Positions 41,829 to 50,835 of a DNA stretch of 64,000 bases are shown piece after piece. This DNA is from Acidimicrobiales bacterium (GTDB taxonomy: Bacteria > Actinomycetota > Acidimicrobiia > Acidimicrobiales > AC-14): contig JAODBK010000087.1 of NCBI GenBank assembly GCA_025463925.1, positions 1 through 64,000 on the forward strand, given 5' to 3'. The notes under the pieces are model-generated. The model ran no database searches. It was not told where the DNA came from and was given only the letters and a program-made list of their open reading frames with translations. Numbering within the stretch: the first letter of the stretch is position 1; every line of letters starts with the position of its first letter. Position numbers and translations under genes: made by a program.

Positions 41829-44044
41829 CAGCCGCCTTCCGTGCCGAAGAAGACGGCGCGCGCCAGGTCGCCCCGCTCCATCAGCTCGCGGGCCGGCCCC
41901 TCGAAGCGGACCTCACCCTTCTCGAGGAAGATCGCCCGGTCGGCGACCGACAGCGCCACGTTCAACGACTGCTCGACGATGAGCATCGTCTGGCCTCGCG
42001 CCTTCAGCGCGTCGACCACTTCGAGCATGCGCTGCACGACCACCGGCGCCAGGCCGAGTGACAGCTCGTCGATCAGCAGGATCTCGGGGTCGTGCAGGAG
42101 GACGCGGCCGAGGGCCAGCATCTGCTGCTGGCCACCCGAGAGGCTCGACGCGATCTGCTTCCGCCGCTCGGCCAGCTCCGGGAACAGCTCGTAGACGTGG
42201 TCGAGCCGCGCCGCGACCTGGCTGCCCGACTCGCTGTTCAGGCGGGCGCTCACGCCGAGGTTCTGCGCGACGGTGAGGCTCGGGAAGACCCCCTTGCCGC
42301 CGGGGAGCTGGACGATCCCCATGCGCGCCCGCGACTCGGGCGTGACGTAGGTGATGTTCTGACCGTTGAGGCGGACCACGCCGCGCTCGGGCACACCCAG
42401 GCCGCTGATCACGCGGAGGATCGTGGACTTTCCGGCGCCGTTGGTGCCGAGGAGCGCGACCGTCTCACCGCGGGCGATCTGGAAGTTGACGTCGAACAGC
42501 ACCTGCACCGGCCCGTACGAGAAGTCGATGTTCACGACCTGAAGGACCGGGACGGCTTCGCCGAGCTCGGTCCGCTTGCGGTGCTCGTCCTGCTCCTCCA
42601 GCAGCTCGGAGACGTTGAGCGACAGGTCGTTGCGGATGAACCGGGCGCCGTTCATCAGCAGGAGGCCGCCGATGACGCTGCTGGGAATGCCGATGCCGAT
42701 CACCGTGGCCTGGGTGCCGACGATGTTCGTCATGAACCCGGCGATGAGCCCGCCGAGGAAGCCGCCGATGAAGAAGATGTACATCGTCGACAGCGACGTG
42801 CCCATGCCTCGCAGCCGGTAGGGCACGACGGCGTTGAGCACCGGGCCCACCATGGCGAACGCGCACGCGGTGAGCACGGCCTGCGGGATGCCGAACACGA
42901 CGAACCACAGCTGGCTGTGGATCGAGTACTGGAGCGGGGTGAACATCGCCGACGGGATGATGAGGATGCCGACGAGCGCCAACGCCCGAGCCGGGTCCTT
43001 CCGGTACGTCTTGTCGAAGAACTTGCCGACGAAGGGGAGGATCGGGACCGCGGCCACGCCTCGGAGCGAGAGCAGGAGGCCACGGTCGAACGGGTCCTTC
43101 ACGTGGAGGTGCTTGTCGAGGTAGAGCGACGCCAGCGCGCCCTGGCTGAACAGCCCGAAGCCCAACGCGCAGAACGCGATCAGCACCGTGCGGATGGTCG
43201 TGATGCGCTTCAGCCGGGCGAACGCCGCCTCCATCGAGATCGGAGCCGGCTTGGCGTCCTGGATGACCTCGCCCATGACGTGCCGCTTCTCGAACTGGCC
43301 GCGGATCGGCTCCTTCATGAAGAACGCCAGGACGGCGACGATCGAGACCGGCAAGCCGAGCGTGTACCAGGCCCACCGCCACCCTTCCGGCCCGCCGGCC
43401 CACTCCGCGATCGAGGCGACGAGCACCGGGCTCAGCAGGCCGAGCGTCTGGTTGCCACCCCACAGGACGGCCGACATCCGGGCCCGGACGCCGATGGGGT
43501 AGGCGTCGGCGATCAGCGACTCGCGCACCGGGATCGTGTTGGCCTTGGCGATGCCGGTGAAGAAGCGGGTCCAGAAGAGCATGAACGCGTTGACCGCGAG
43601 GCCCGACATGAAGACGAAGCCACCGAACAGCACGCTCGACACGCCGACGATCGGAACCCGCTTGACGCGGTCGGAGAGCCAGCCCATCGGCACCGCACCG
43701 AGCACGAAGAACGCCTCGGACGCGGTCGCGATGAAGACGATGGCGCCTTCGCTGATGTGGAAGGTCCGCTGGATCTCCGGGCCGAGCACGTAGATGGCGG
43801 CGTTCTCGACCTCGACGAGGGCGAAGATCAGCGCGATCACGATGAACATGAACCAGCCGCCGGTGTTCAGGCCCTCGCGCAGCGTCATCGGCTCGGCATT
43901 GACCCCCGGCAGGAGGTCGTCCGGGAAGATGACCTGCTCGCGCGCGTGCGCCTGAGCGGCCTGACGGGCCGCCTCCTCGTCGAGCACGGTCGCCGCCAAC
44001 GACGCGACAGACCCCTCTGATGGTGCATCGTGAGCTTCGTCCAT
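41828..44044 (-). CDS. MFS transporter fused to LivF-type ABC ATPase
   Basis: A 738-residue chimera. About 1-480 is a 12-helix major facilitator domain with the loop 2-3 motif MGWLSDRVKRVP (GxLaDrxGrr type) and TRFFTGIAKANTIPVRESLI. After a charged linker (LLEEQDEHRKRTELGE), about 505-738 is a complete LivF-like ATPase: Walker A GTNGAGKST, Q loop VQLPGGKGVFPSL, signature ASSLSGGQQQMLALGR, Walker B ILLIDELSLGL and switch VEQS. ATP-driven coupling of an MFS carrier is not expected, so the ATPase most likely serves the LivHMG fusion encoded next. The ATG at 44044 precedes the dyad at 44071 on the minus strand; the longer frame runs through it. Confidence 0.92.
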   Translation of the reverse strand: MDEAHDAPSEGSVASLAATVLDEEAARQAAQAHAREQVIFPDDLLPGVNAEPMTLREGLNTGGWFMFIVIALIFALVEVENAAIYVLGPEIQRTFHISEGAIVFIATASEAFFVLGAVPMGWLSDRVKRVPIVGVSSVLFGGFVFMSGLAVNAFMLFWTRFFTGIAKANTIPVRESLIADAYPIGVRARMSAVLWGGNQTLGLLSPVLVASIAEWAGGPEGWRWAWYTLGLPVSIVAVLAFFMKEPIRGQFEKRHVMGEVIQDAKPAPISMEAAFARLKRITTIRTVLIAFCALGFGLFSQGALASLYLDKHLHVKDPFDRGLLLSLRGVAAVPILPFVGKFFDKTYRKDPARALALVGILIIPSAMFTPLQYSIHSQLWFVVFGIPQAVLTACAFAMVGPVLNAVVPYRLRGMGTSLSTMYIFFIGGFLGGLIAGFMTNIVGTQATVIGIGIPSSVIGGLLLMNGARFIRNDLSLNVSELLEEQDEHRKRTELGEAVPVLQVVNIDFSYGPVQVLFDVNFQIARGETVALLGTNGAGKSTILRVISGLGVPERGVVRLNGQNITYVTPESRARMGIVQLPGGKGVFPSLTVAQNLGVSARLNSESGSQVAARLDHVYELFPELAERRKQIASSLSGGQQQMLALGRVLLHDPEILLIDELSLGLAPVVVQRMLEVVDALKARGQTMLIVEQSLNVALSVADRAIFLEKGEVRFEGPARELMERGDLARAVFFGTEGG

Positions 44045-44070
44045 CCCCTTCGCCGGAGGGTAGCGGACCC

Positions 44071-44084
44071 TGACGCGCGTGTCA
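44071..44084. promoter_or_regulatory. TGAC-N6-GTCA operator-like dyad, copy 10
   Basis: TGACGCGCGTGTCA in CCCTGAC...GTCAGGGG, between the divergent MFS-ATPase fusion (start 44044) and acyl-CoA synthetase (start 44109). A single site could link uptake and CoA activation. Confidence 0.75.
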
Positions 44085-44108
44085 GGGGTTCCCTGGCATG
44101 CTGCGCGC

Positions 44109-45620
44109 ATGACTGCAGGGGTGTGCGTCCACGCCGAGGATCGGCCCGATCACCCGGCGCTGCTCCTGGGGCTCGGGCCCGATGCCCGCCGGACATTCGC
44201 CGAGCTCGACGATCGCGCTCGCCGCGTCGCCGACGCACTGGCCGGGTTCGGCGTGGGCGACGGCGACTGTGTCGCGGTCGTGCTCTCGACGTCGGTCGAG
44301 TGGTTCGAGGTCGTGCACGGCTGCGGGCGGTTGGGCGCGGTCGCGGTGCCAGTGAACATTCACTTCAAATCGGCCGAAACCGGTTGGATCCTGTCCGACT
44401 CCGCGGCCAAGGCGGTGGTCGCCGGCGCCGGGTTCACCGACGACGGGGGCCTGCCGCGCCTCACCGTCGGCGAGGACTACGAGGCGGCGCTGGCGGCGGC
44501 GTCGCCGGTCGACCGGCGGGCGCAGGCCGACGCCTGGCCGACGACGATGGTCTACACGTCGGGCACGACCGGGCGGCCGAAAGGCGTCGTCCCGGGGCCG
44601 GACGACATCCGCCGGACCGCGGCCGGCATGGTGATGATGACGTCGCGCTTCGGGCTCGGCCCCGACGACGTCCACCTGATGGTCGGGCCGGCGTACCACT
44701 CGGGGCCGTCGGCGTGGGCCCAGAGCCACCTGGCGATGGGGGCCACGGTCGCGTTGCTCCCGGCGTGGGACGCCGAAGGCTGCCTGGCCATGATCGAACG
44801 GCACCGCGTCACCAACACCCACATGGTGCCGGCCAACTTCATCCGCATCCTGGACCTTCCGCCGGATGTCCGCGAGCGGTACGACCTGTCGTCGCTCCGG
44901 ATGGCCATCCATGCCGCGGCGCCGTGCCCGGTGCCGGTGAAGCGGGCGTTCATGGACTTCGTCGGACCGGAGAAGGTGTGGGAGTACTTCGGCGCGACCG
45001 AGGGCGGCGGGACGTCGATCAGCCCCGAGGAGTGGCTGCGGAAGCCCGGCTCGGTCGGCAAGGCGTTCCCGGGCAACGAGGTCGTGATCCTCGACGACGA
45101 CGGGAAGGAGTTGCCGCCCGGCGCGGTCGGGCTCGTGTACGTGCGCCCGGCCTCGGCGCCGTTCCGCTATCACAACGACAACGAGAAGACCGCGTCAGCC
45201 TTCCGGGGCGGCCGCTTCACCGTCGGCGACATGGGCTACCTCGACGACGAGGGCTACCTGTTCCTCACCGATCGGCGGGCCGACATGGTGATCACCGGCG
45301 GTGTGAACGTGTATCCCCGCGAGGTCGAGGACGTCCTCTACCTGCATCCCGATCTCGCCGACTGCGTGGTGTTCGGGGTGCCCGACGACCGGTGGGGCGA
45401 GTCGCTGGTCGCGGTGGTGCAGCGGCGGGCCGGCGCGTCGATGACGGCCGACGACGTGGTGTCGTGGTGCCGCGAGCGGCTCGCCGACTACAAGCGGCCG
45501 CGCGCGGTCGAGTTCGTCGACGAGCTCCCGCGCGACCCCAACGGAAAGATCAGGAAGCCGCAGATGAAGCAGGAGTGGCTGGCCGAGCAGGAGAAGCGGC
45601 AGGGTCAGCGGGGGACGTAG
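44109..45620 (+). CDS. Acyl-CoA synthetase (FadD-like), paralogue of the 17115 gene
   Basis: A 503-residue ANL-family ligase. Motifs: TTMVYTSGTTGRPKGVVPGP, GPAYHSGPSAWAQ, HAAAPCPVPVKR, EYFGATEGGGTSISPEEW, VGDMGYLDDEGYLFLTDRRAD and the catalytic lysine region DPNGKIRKPQMKQEW. It is close to the 17115-18554 synthetase in motif order and inter-motif spacing. It is divergent from the transporter fusion genes with a shared dyad, so it probably activates the imported acid (inference). Its 3' end overlaps the convergent NifU-like gene by 16 bases. Confidence 0.92.
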   Translation: MTAGVCVHAEDRPDHPALLLGLGPDARRTFAELDDRARRVADALAGFGVGDGDCVAVVLSTSVEWFEVVHGCGRLGAVAVPVNIHFKSAETGWILSDSAAKAVVAGAGFTDDGGLPRLTVGEDYEAALAAASPVDRRAQADAWPTTMVYTSGTTGRPKGVVPGPDDIRRTAAGMVMMTSRFGLGPDDVHLMVGPAYHSGPSAWAQSHLAMGATVALLPAWDAEGCLAMIERHRVTNTHMVPANFIRILDLPPDVRERYDLSSLRMAIHAAAPCPVPVKRAFMDFVGPEKVWEYFGATEGGGTSISPEEWLRKPGSVGKAFPGNEVVILDDDGKELPPGAVGLVYVRPASAPFRYHNDNEKTASAFRGGRFTVGDMGYLDDEGYLFLTDRRADMVITGGVNVYPREVEDVLYLHPDLADCVVFGVPDDRWGESLVAVVQRRAGASMTADDVVSWCRERLADYKRPRAVEFVDELPRDPNGKIRKPQMKQEWLAEQEKRQGQRGT

Positions 45621-45919
45621 CCGCCGCGGCCCATTGCCTGGCTCTCGTCCCAGTCGAACTCCTCGTCGACGCCGCCGTCCACCGCGGTGACCCACGGCAG
45701 GCGTTCCTTCATGATCCGCTCGACGCCCGCTTTCAGGGTGGTCGTGCTGACGGCGCACGAGCTGCACGCCCCCTGGAGCTGGACCTCGACGATGCCCGTC
45801 TCGACGTCGGCCGCCACGAGGACGAGGTCGCCACCGTCGCTCTGCACGGCGGGGCGCATCAGCTCGATCACCTCGTGCAGCGCGTCGAGCCGCTGGGCGC
45901 GCTCTTCATCAGAAACCAT
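45605..45919 (-). CDS. NifU-like C-terminal domain Fe-S cluster scaffold/carrier
   Basis: A 104-residue protein consisting of the NifU C-terminal domain: VIELMRPAVQSDGGDLVLVA, then VQLQGACSSCAVSTTTLKAG with the cluster-binding CxxC, and VERIMKERLPWV. Such proteins assemble and transfer [4Fe-4S] clusters. It may help mature local iron-sulfur proteins such as the ferredoxin at 8083, but housekeeping is as likely. The ATG at 45919 is preferred over 45958 because of a GGAGGTG site eight bases upstream. It overlaps the 3' end of the convergent acyl-CoA synthetase gene. Confidence 0.93.
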   Translation of the reverse strand: MVSDEERAQRLDALHEVIELMRPAVQSDGGDLVLVAADVETGIVEVQLQGACSSCAVSTTTLKAGVERIMKERLPWVTAVDGGVDEEFDWDESQAMGRGGYVPR

Positions 45920-45982
45920 GGGGGACAACACCTCCGGCGACGATTCTCCCACGAGCATCTGCCAACGCCGGAACCGGGCGGC

Positions 45983-46801
45983 TTATGCCCCGAGCGCGGT
46001 GAGCAGGTCGCCGAGGGCGGCGACGCTGCGCCGGACCGCCGAGGGGTAGCCCTCGGCCTCGATCCGTGGCCCGATGAGCTCGAGGTCGAACGCGCCGGTG
46101 TACCCGGCGGCGAGCACCTGATCGAGGATGCGCCGGATCGGGATGTCGCCGTCGCCCGGCACCGCCCGGTCGGGCGTGGTCAGCGTGCCGATGACGTAGT
46201 CGCTCACCTGCACGAGCGCGATGCGACCGGCGGCGACCCCCGAGCCGATCGTGTCGCCGAGGTGGCGCTCGGCCCAGCACGCGTTGATCTCCATGCACAC
46301 CCCGATGTCGAGCCGCGCCGCCAGGTCGAGCGCGTCGCGCAACGTGTGGACGAAGCCGATGTCGGCGCGGAGGGAGTTGGTGTGCTCCAGCGCGACGGTG
46401 ACGCCGGCGTGGCGCGCCGCGCCCAGCACCGGCCCGATCGCCTCGGCCAGCCGGTCGGCGGCGTCCTCCCACGTGAGCTGGCCCGCCGGGCCGGTCGTCA
46501 CCACCAGGCAGCCGGCACCGACGGTGCCGGCGGCATCGACCGCCGCGAAGAGACGGTCGCGGTGCTTCGGCCATTCGCCGGGGTCGGTCAGCCGGAACGG
46601 GCCGAGGCCGATGAGGTTGGTGACGCGGAGGCCGGCGGCCGCGACCCGGCGGGCCGCGCCAGCGACGCCGCCCGCGGCATCTTCGAGCTTCCGCAGCGAC
46701 ACTCCGACACCGTCGATGCCCTCGGCGGCGTAGAACGCCAAGTCGTCGTCGAGCGACCACGACATCGTCGAGATCGCGCTGACGCTCACGCGCGGATGCA
46801 C
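45983..46801 (-). CDS. Xylose isomerase-like TIM-barrel protein (sugar phosphate isomerase/epimerase family)
   Basis: A 272-residue AP-endonuclease-2/xylose-isomerase-like barrel. Family features: VSAISTMSWSLDDDLAFYAA, GCLVVTTGPAGQLTWEDAAD, VALEHTNSLRADIGFVHTLR (metal Glu), DIGVCMEINACWAE, and LVQVSDYVIGTL with a final YTGAFDLELIGP. Enzymes of this fold isomerise or epimerise sugars and inositol derivatives, or lyse keto acids. The start could be GTG 46801 or GTG 46789; neither has a strong ribosome-binding site. It is divergent from the substrate-binding protein gene at 46849, with a dyad in the 47-bp gap. The NifU-like gene downstream is 63 bp away. Confidence 0.82.
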   Translation of the reverse strand: MHPRVSVSAISTMSWSLDDDLAFYAAEGIDGVGVSLRKLEDAAGGVAGAARRVAAAGLRVTNLIGLGPFRLTDPGEWPKHRDRLFAAVDAAGTVGAGCLVVTTGPAGQLTWEDAADRLAEAIGPVLGAARHAGVTVALEHTNSLRADIGFVHTLRDALDLAARLDIGVCMEINACWAERHLGDTIGSGVAAGRIALVQVSDYVIGTLTTPDRAVPGDGDIPIRRILDQVLAAGYTGAFDLELIGPRIEAEGYPSAVRRSVAALGDLLTALGA

Positions 46802-46806
46802 GACCC

Positions 46807-46820
46807 TGACGTTACAGTCA
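46807..46820. promoter_or_regulatory. TGAC-N6-GTCA operator-like dyad, copy 11
   Basis: TGACGTTACAGTCA in ACCCTGAC...GTCAGGAA, between the TIM-barrel gene (start 46801) and the second substrate-binding lipoprotein gene (start 46849). The right flank is one base short of the full consensus. Confidence 0.7.
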
Positions 46821-46848
46821 GGAAATCGCCGCTGACCGGGGGGTCCAG

Positions 46849-48144
46849 ATGTCGCAGGTCGCAACCGTTCGTCGCCGTTCGTCCCGGTTCGCGGCCCTCG
46901 TCGTCGGCGTGGCGGTCGTCGCCGCGGCGTGCGGGAACTCGAAGACCACTGGCGGGACGGCCGCCGGTCCCGGCCAGACCGACGGCGTGACGGCCAAGGA
47001 GATCGACGTCGGCGCCCTGGTCGCGAAGACCGGCCTCCTCGGCAACCAGTACTTCCCGCTGACCTACGGCGTGCAGGCCTACTTCAACGAGATCAACGCC
47101 ACGGGCGGCGTCAACGGGCGCCTGCTGAAGCTCACCAAGGTCCACGACGACGCCACCAACCCCACGCGCAGCACCGCCCAGGCCAAGGCGCTGGTCGAAG
47201 TCGACAAGGTCTTCGCGGTGTTCGCCTCGTCGCCGATCTTCCCGGCGGGGACATACCTCGCGCAGAAGGCGGTTCCGACGTTCGGCACCAACTTCAACGC
47301 CGAGTGGAACTCGGGCCCGACGCTGTTCGGGCACAACGGCTCGCACAACGACTACACGGGCGCCTTTCCCTTCCTGCCGTGGCTCGCCAAGCAGATCGGC
47401 ACCACGACCGCGGCGTCGATCGCGTACACCGTCGCCTCGTCGGCCGACTGCTCGAAGGGGATGGTGAACTCCTTCAACAAGTTCGGGATCAAGGTCGGCC
47501 TGGCCGACCAGAGCCTGCAGTTCGGCGCGTCGGACGTCAGCGGCGACATCCAGCGGATCAAGGAGAGCGGCGCCGGCCTGGTGGCGACGTGCATGGACCC
47601 CAGCGGCAACACCCTCATCGCCAAGGGCCTCCGCCAGGCCGGTCTCACCAACGTGAAGATGGCCTGGCCGAACGGCTACGACAACGAGACCCTCGCGAGC
47701 TACAAGGATCTGATGGAGGGGGTGTACTTCGGCCTGCAGCACGTGCCGTTCGAATCCGCGGACCAGGTGCCCGAGATGAAGCACTTCCTCGACGCCATGA
47801 AGCGCGACTATCCGAACGAGCCCCTGCGCGAGACGATGCTGTTCGGCTGGATCAACGCCAAGCTGTTCGTCCAGGGGCTGAAGGCGGCCGGGAAGGACGT
47901 CACCCGGAAGAAGGTCGTCGACGCGATCAACAAGATCACCAACTTCAGCGCCGACGGCTTGATCCCGCCCATCGACTGGACCAAGCAGCACACGGGTAAC
48001 GGCCCGTACGACTGCAACGCGGTCGTCCAGGTGCAGCATGGGAAGTTCGTTCCGGTGTTCGGCACTGGCGGCACCCCGTTCGTGTGCTTCAACTCGCCGA
48101 ACGCGACGACCACCGACACGGTGCCGGTACCGAAGTTCTCCTAG
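46849..48144 (+). CDS. Liv-type ABC transporter substrate-binding lipoprotein, second system
   Basis: A 431-residue LivK-like lipoprotein. The signal region (FAALVVGVAVVAAAC) ends in a lipobox. The mature domain begins DGVTAKEIDVGALVAKTGLL and continues FNEINATGGVNGRLLKLTKV, VFAVFASSPIFPAGTYLAQK and AWPNGYDNETLASYKDLMEG. The ligand is unknown. It is the first gene of a four-gene operon (binding protein, LivHM fusion, LivG, LivF) with stops and starts overlapping downstream. It is not closely similar to the lipoprotein at 37542, so the two systems likely take up different substrates. Confidence 0.91.
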   Translation: MSQVATVRRRSSRFAALVVGVAVVAAACGNSKTTGGTAAGPGQTDGVTAKEIDVGALVAKTGLLGNQYFPLTYGVQAYFNEINATGGVNGRLLKLTKVHDDATNPTRSTAQAKALVEVDKVFAVFASSPIFPAGTYLAQKAVPTFGTNFNAEWNSGPTLFGHNGSHNDYTGAFPFLPWLAKQIGTTTAASIAYTVASSADCSKGMVNSFNKFGIKVGLADQSLQFGASDVSGDIQRIKESGAGLVATCMDPSGNTLIAKGLRQAGLTNVKMAWPNGYDNETLASYKDLMEGVYFGLQHVPFESADQVPEMKHFLDAMKRDYPNEPLRETMLFGWINAKLFVQGLKAAGKDVTRKKVVDAINKITNFSADGLIPPIDWTKQHTGNGPYDCNAVVQVQHGKFVPVFGTGGTPFVCFNSPNATTTDTVPVPKFS

Positions 48145-48151
48145 CCACGTC

Positions 48152-50077
48152 GTGAGCCGTTTCATCACCTTCGCGGTCTTCGGGCTGTCGTACGGCTGCG
48201 TCTACTCGCTGGCCGCGACCGGACTGGTGCTCACGTTCCGCACGTCGGGCGTGTTCAACATGGCGTTCGGCGCCCAGGCGTACGGCTCGGCGGCCGTGTA
48301 CTACGCCGCCGTCAAGGAGAGCCACTGGAACCGCTGGGCCGGCCTGCTGCTCGCGGTCGTCGTCGTCGGACCGCTCCTCGGGTTCGCGCTCGACCGCGTG
48401 CTCTTCCGGCACATCCGCACCGCGCCGCAGGTGGTGAAGCTCATCACCGCGCTGGGGCTGCTGGTGGGCATCCCGTCGGTGGCCCAGTTCTTCTTCGGCA
48501 CCGACAACAAGCCGAACCCACCCGACGCGTTCTGGTCGTCGCACACCTTCTACCGGTTCCTCGGGAGTCGGATCGACGGCAACCAGCTCTCGATCATCGT
48601 GACCGCGGTCGCGGTCGTCGTCGCCCTCGGGCTGTTCCTGCGCTTCACATCGATCGGGTTGCAGATGCGAGCGGTCGTCGAGAGCCCCCGGATGGTGCAG
48701 CTCGCCGGCATCAACGCCGACCGCGTCGGCACCACGGCGTGGGTGCTGTCCGGGCTGATCGCCGGGCTCGCCGGCGTGCTGCTCGCGCCGACGCACACCG
48801 CGCTGGTCGATCGCGACTTCACGTTGCTGCTCGTCGCGGCGATGGCCGCGGCGGCGTTCGGGCGGCTGATCAGCCTGCCGCTCACGTTGCTCGGCGGGCT
48901 GGCGGTCGGCGTCGGCCAGGAGGTGCTCGCCGGCTACCTGCCGCTGAACAGCGTGTGGGCCAAGGGCTTGCGGCCGTCGTTCCCGTTCCTCGTGCTCGTC
49001 GGGTTGCTGCTGTTCCTGCCGGGCCTCCGGCAGCGGCGCGACACCACCGACCCACTGGCGGCGTGCGACCCACCCACCCCGGCACTGGCGGCCAGCCACG
49101 GCGACCCGCGCCTCAGGCGGATCAACCGCGTCACCGCGTTGGTCGGCATCCCAGCGATCGTGTTCCTGCCGATGCTCGCGTACCACCACACCTGGCTGAA
49201 CGTGATGACCCTGGGCGTGGTGTTCAGCACGATCATGCTGTCGATCACCGCGCTGACCGGTCTGTCGGGCCAGATCTCGCTGTGCCAGTTCAGCCTGGCC
49301 GGCGTCGGCGCGTTCACCGCCGGCCAGCTCGCGACGCGCTACGACCTCTCCGTCCTGTGGGGCATCCTGATCGGGGCCGCGGTCGCGGCCGCGGTGGGGG
49401 CGCTGATCTCGCTGCCGGCGCTCCGCCTCGGTGGCGTGTACCTGGCCCTGGCCACGTTGGCGTTCGCGCTGATGGCCGACAACTTCCTGTTCCCGCTCCA
49501 CTGGGTCGGCGGCGGGCAGTCGGGCGTGCAGATCCCGAAGCCGGTGGGCTTCTCGGGCGAGTGGGCGTTCTTCTTCCTGTCGGTCGTGGTGCTGGCGATC
49601 TGCGGCGGGATCGTCGTGCTCGTGCGCAAGGGGACCACCGGGCAGTACCTCGCGGCGCTGCGCGGCAGCGAGACCGCGGCGGCGACGATCGGCATCAGCC
49701 CGGCGCGCGCCAAGTTCACCGTCTTCGCGGTCTCGGCCGGCATCGCGGGGGCCGGTGGCGCGCTCTACGGGTCCAGCGTCACGTCGGTGAACTCCGACCA
49801 GTTCAACTTCTTCCTGTCGCTCGCATTCATGGTGCTGGTGCTGACGACCGGCGTGCGCACGGTGGAGGGCGCGGTGAACGCCGGCATCGCCTTCGCGGTG
49901 ATCCCGTTCCTGCTCGACAAGTACGCCAGCAACTTCAACGTCCTGGTGTTCGCCTTGTTCGCGTACGGCAGCCTCACCTACGCCAAGCACCCCGAGGGGA
50001 TCGTCGAGTTCCAGAAGCGCCGCAGCCTGGCCGCCATCACCCGATGGCTCGATCGCAAGCAGGTGGCTCCGACCTGA
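48152..50077 (+). CDS. LivH-LivM fused ABC permease
   Basis: A 641-residue double permease. About 1-295 is LivH-like (LTFRTSGVFNMAFGAQAYGS, LRFTSIGLQMRAVVESPRMV); after a polar linker (RQRRDTTDPLAACDP), about 325-615 is LivM-like (ITALTGLSGQISLCQFSLAG, YLAALRGSETAAATIGISPA). Unlike the 38970 gene, the ATPases here remain separate. The GTG at 48152 is seven bases past the lipoprotein stop. The frame upstream is antisense-like, so the longer form is rejected. The stop overlaps the LivG start by one base (TGATG). Confidence 0.92.
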   Translation: MSRFITFAVFGLSYGCVYSLAATGLVLTFRTSGVFNMAFGAQAYGSAAVYYAAVKESHWNRWAGLLLAVVVVGPLLGFALDRVLFRHIRTAPQVVKLITALGLLVGIPSVAQFFFGTDNKPNPPDAFWSSHTFYRFLGSRIDGNQLSIIVTAVAVVVALGLFLRFTSIGLQMRAVVESPRMVQLAGINADRVGTTAWVLSGLIAGLAGVLLAPTHTALVDRDFTLLLVAAMAAAAFGRLISLPLTLLGGLAVGVGQEVLAGYLPLNSVWAKGLRPSFPFLVLVGLLLFLPGLRQRRDTTDPLAACDPPTPALAASHGDPRLRRINRVTALVGIPAIVFLPMLAYHHTWLNVMTLGVVFSTIMLSITALTGLSGQISLCQFSLAGVGAFTAGQLATRYDLSVLWGILIGAAVAAAVGALISLPALRLGGVYLALATLAFALMADNFLFPLHWVGGGQSGVQIPKPVGFSGEWAFFFLSVVVLAICGGIVVLVRKGTTGQYLAALRGSETAAATIGISPARAKFTVFAVSAGIAGAGGALYGSSVTSVNSDQFNFFLSLAFMVLVLTTGVRTVEGAVNAGIAFAVIPFLLDKYASNFNVLVFALFAYGSLTYAKHPEGIVEFQKRRSLAAITRWLDRKQVAPT

Positions 50078-50835
50078 TGGCCCTGCTCGAGGCGACCGGG
50101 ATCTCCAAGCGGTTCGGCGGCATCGAGGCGCTGAGCGAGCTGTCGCTGTTCGTCGACGCCGGCGACGCCGTCGGCCTGGTCGGACCGAACGGTGCCGGCA
50201 AGACGACGCTGTTCAACTGCCTGCTCGGATTGCTGCGCCCCGACACCGGCCGCGTCATCTTCGACGGCCGCGACCTCGGCGGCATGCCGATCCATCGCCG
50301 GGCCCGCTTCGGCATCGGTCGCACCTTCCAGCGCATGGAGCTGTTCACCGAGATGACCGGACGCGAGCACCTGCTCGTCGCCGAGCGGGCTCGCCGCCGC
50401 GACGGCGCGCTCTGGAAGGACCTGCTGAACCGCGGCGGCCCGTCGGCCGACGAGATCGGCCGCGTCGACGCGACCCTCGACCTCCTCGGCATCACCGACG
50501 TGGCCGACCTGCCGGTCGAGGCGTTGTCGATGGGGCACGGCCGGTTGGTCGAGCTGGGCCGGGCGCTGATGACCGAGCCGAAGCTGCTGCTGCTCGACGA
50601 GCCTTCGTCGGGCCTCGATCGGACGGAGAGCCTGGCCCTGTCGGGCGTGCTGGCGCGGGTGCAGGACGAGCGGACCACCGCGATCCTCCTCGTCGAGCAC
50701 GACCTCGACATGGTGCTCCGGTCGGTCAGCCGCCTCTACGTCCTCGACTTCGGCGTCCTGATCGCCGACGGGCCCACCGCCCAGGTCATGGCCGACGCCG
50801 GCGTCCGCCGCGCCTACCTCGGCCAGGCGGTGTGA
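50077..50835 (+). CDS. livG: LivG-type ABC transporter ATP-binding protein
   Basis: A 252-residue ATPase: Walker A GPNGAGKTTL, Q loop FQRMELF, signature region ALSMGHGRLVELGRALM (LSMGH, a weak LSGGQ variant as is common in LivG), Walker B LLLLDEPSSGL and switch VEHD. It powers the LivHM permease encoded just upstream. Start and stop overlap the flanking genes (TGATG and GTGA). Its ligand specificity is set by the lipoprotein, not by this subunit. Confidence 0.93.
   Translation: MALLEATGISKRFGGIEALSELSLFVDAGDAVGLVGPNGAGKTTLFNCLLGLLRPDTGRVIFDGRDLGGMPIHRRARFGIGRTFQRMELFTEMTGREHLLVAERARRRDGALWKDLLNRGGPSADEIGRVDATLDLLGITDVADLPVEALSMGHGRLVELGRALMTEPKLLLLDEPSSGLDRTESLALSGVLARVQDERTTAILLVEHDLDMVLRSVSRLYVLDFGVLIADGPTAQVMADAGVRRAYLGQAV

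Noticed and set aside
40377-42194. Long 605-residue plus-strand frame opposite the transporter fusions
   Set aside because: Antisense to two strongly supported transporter genes, with Arg/Asp/His-biased composition and no recognisable domain.
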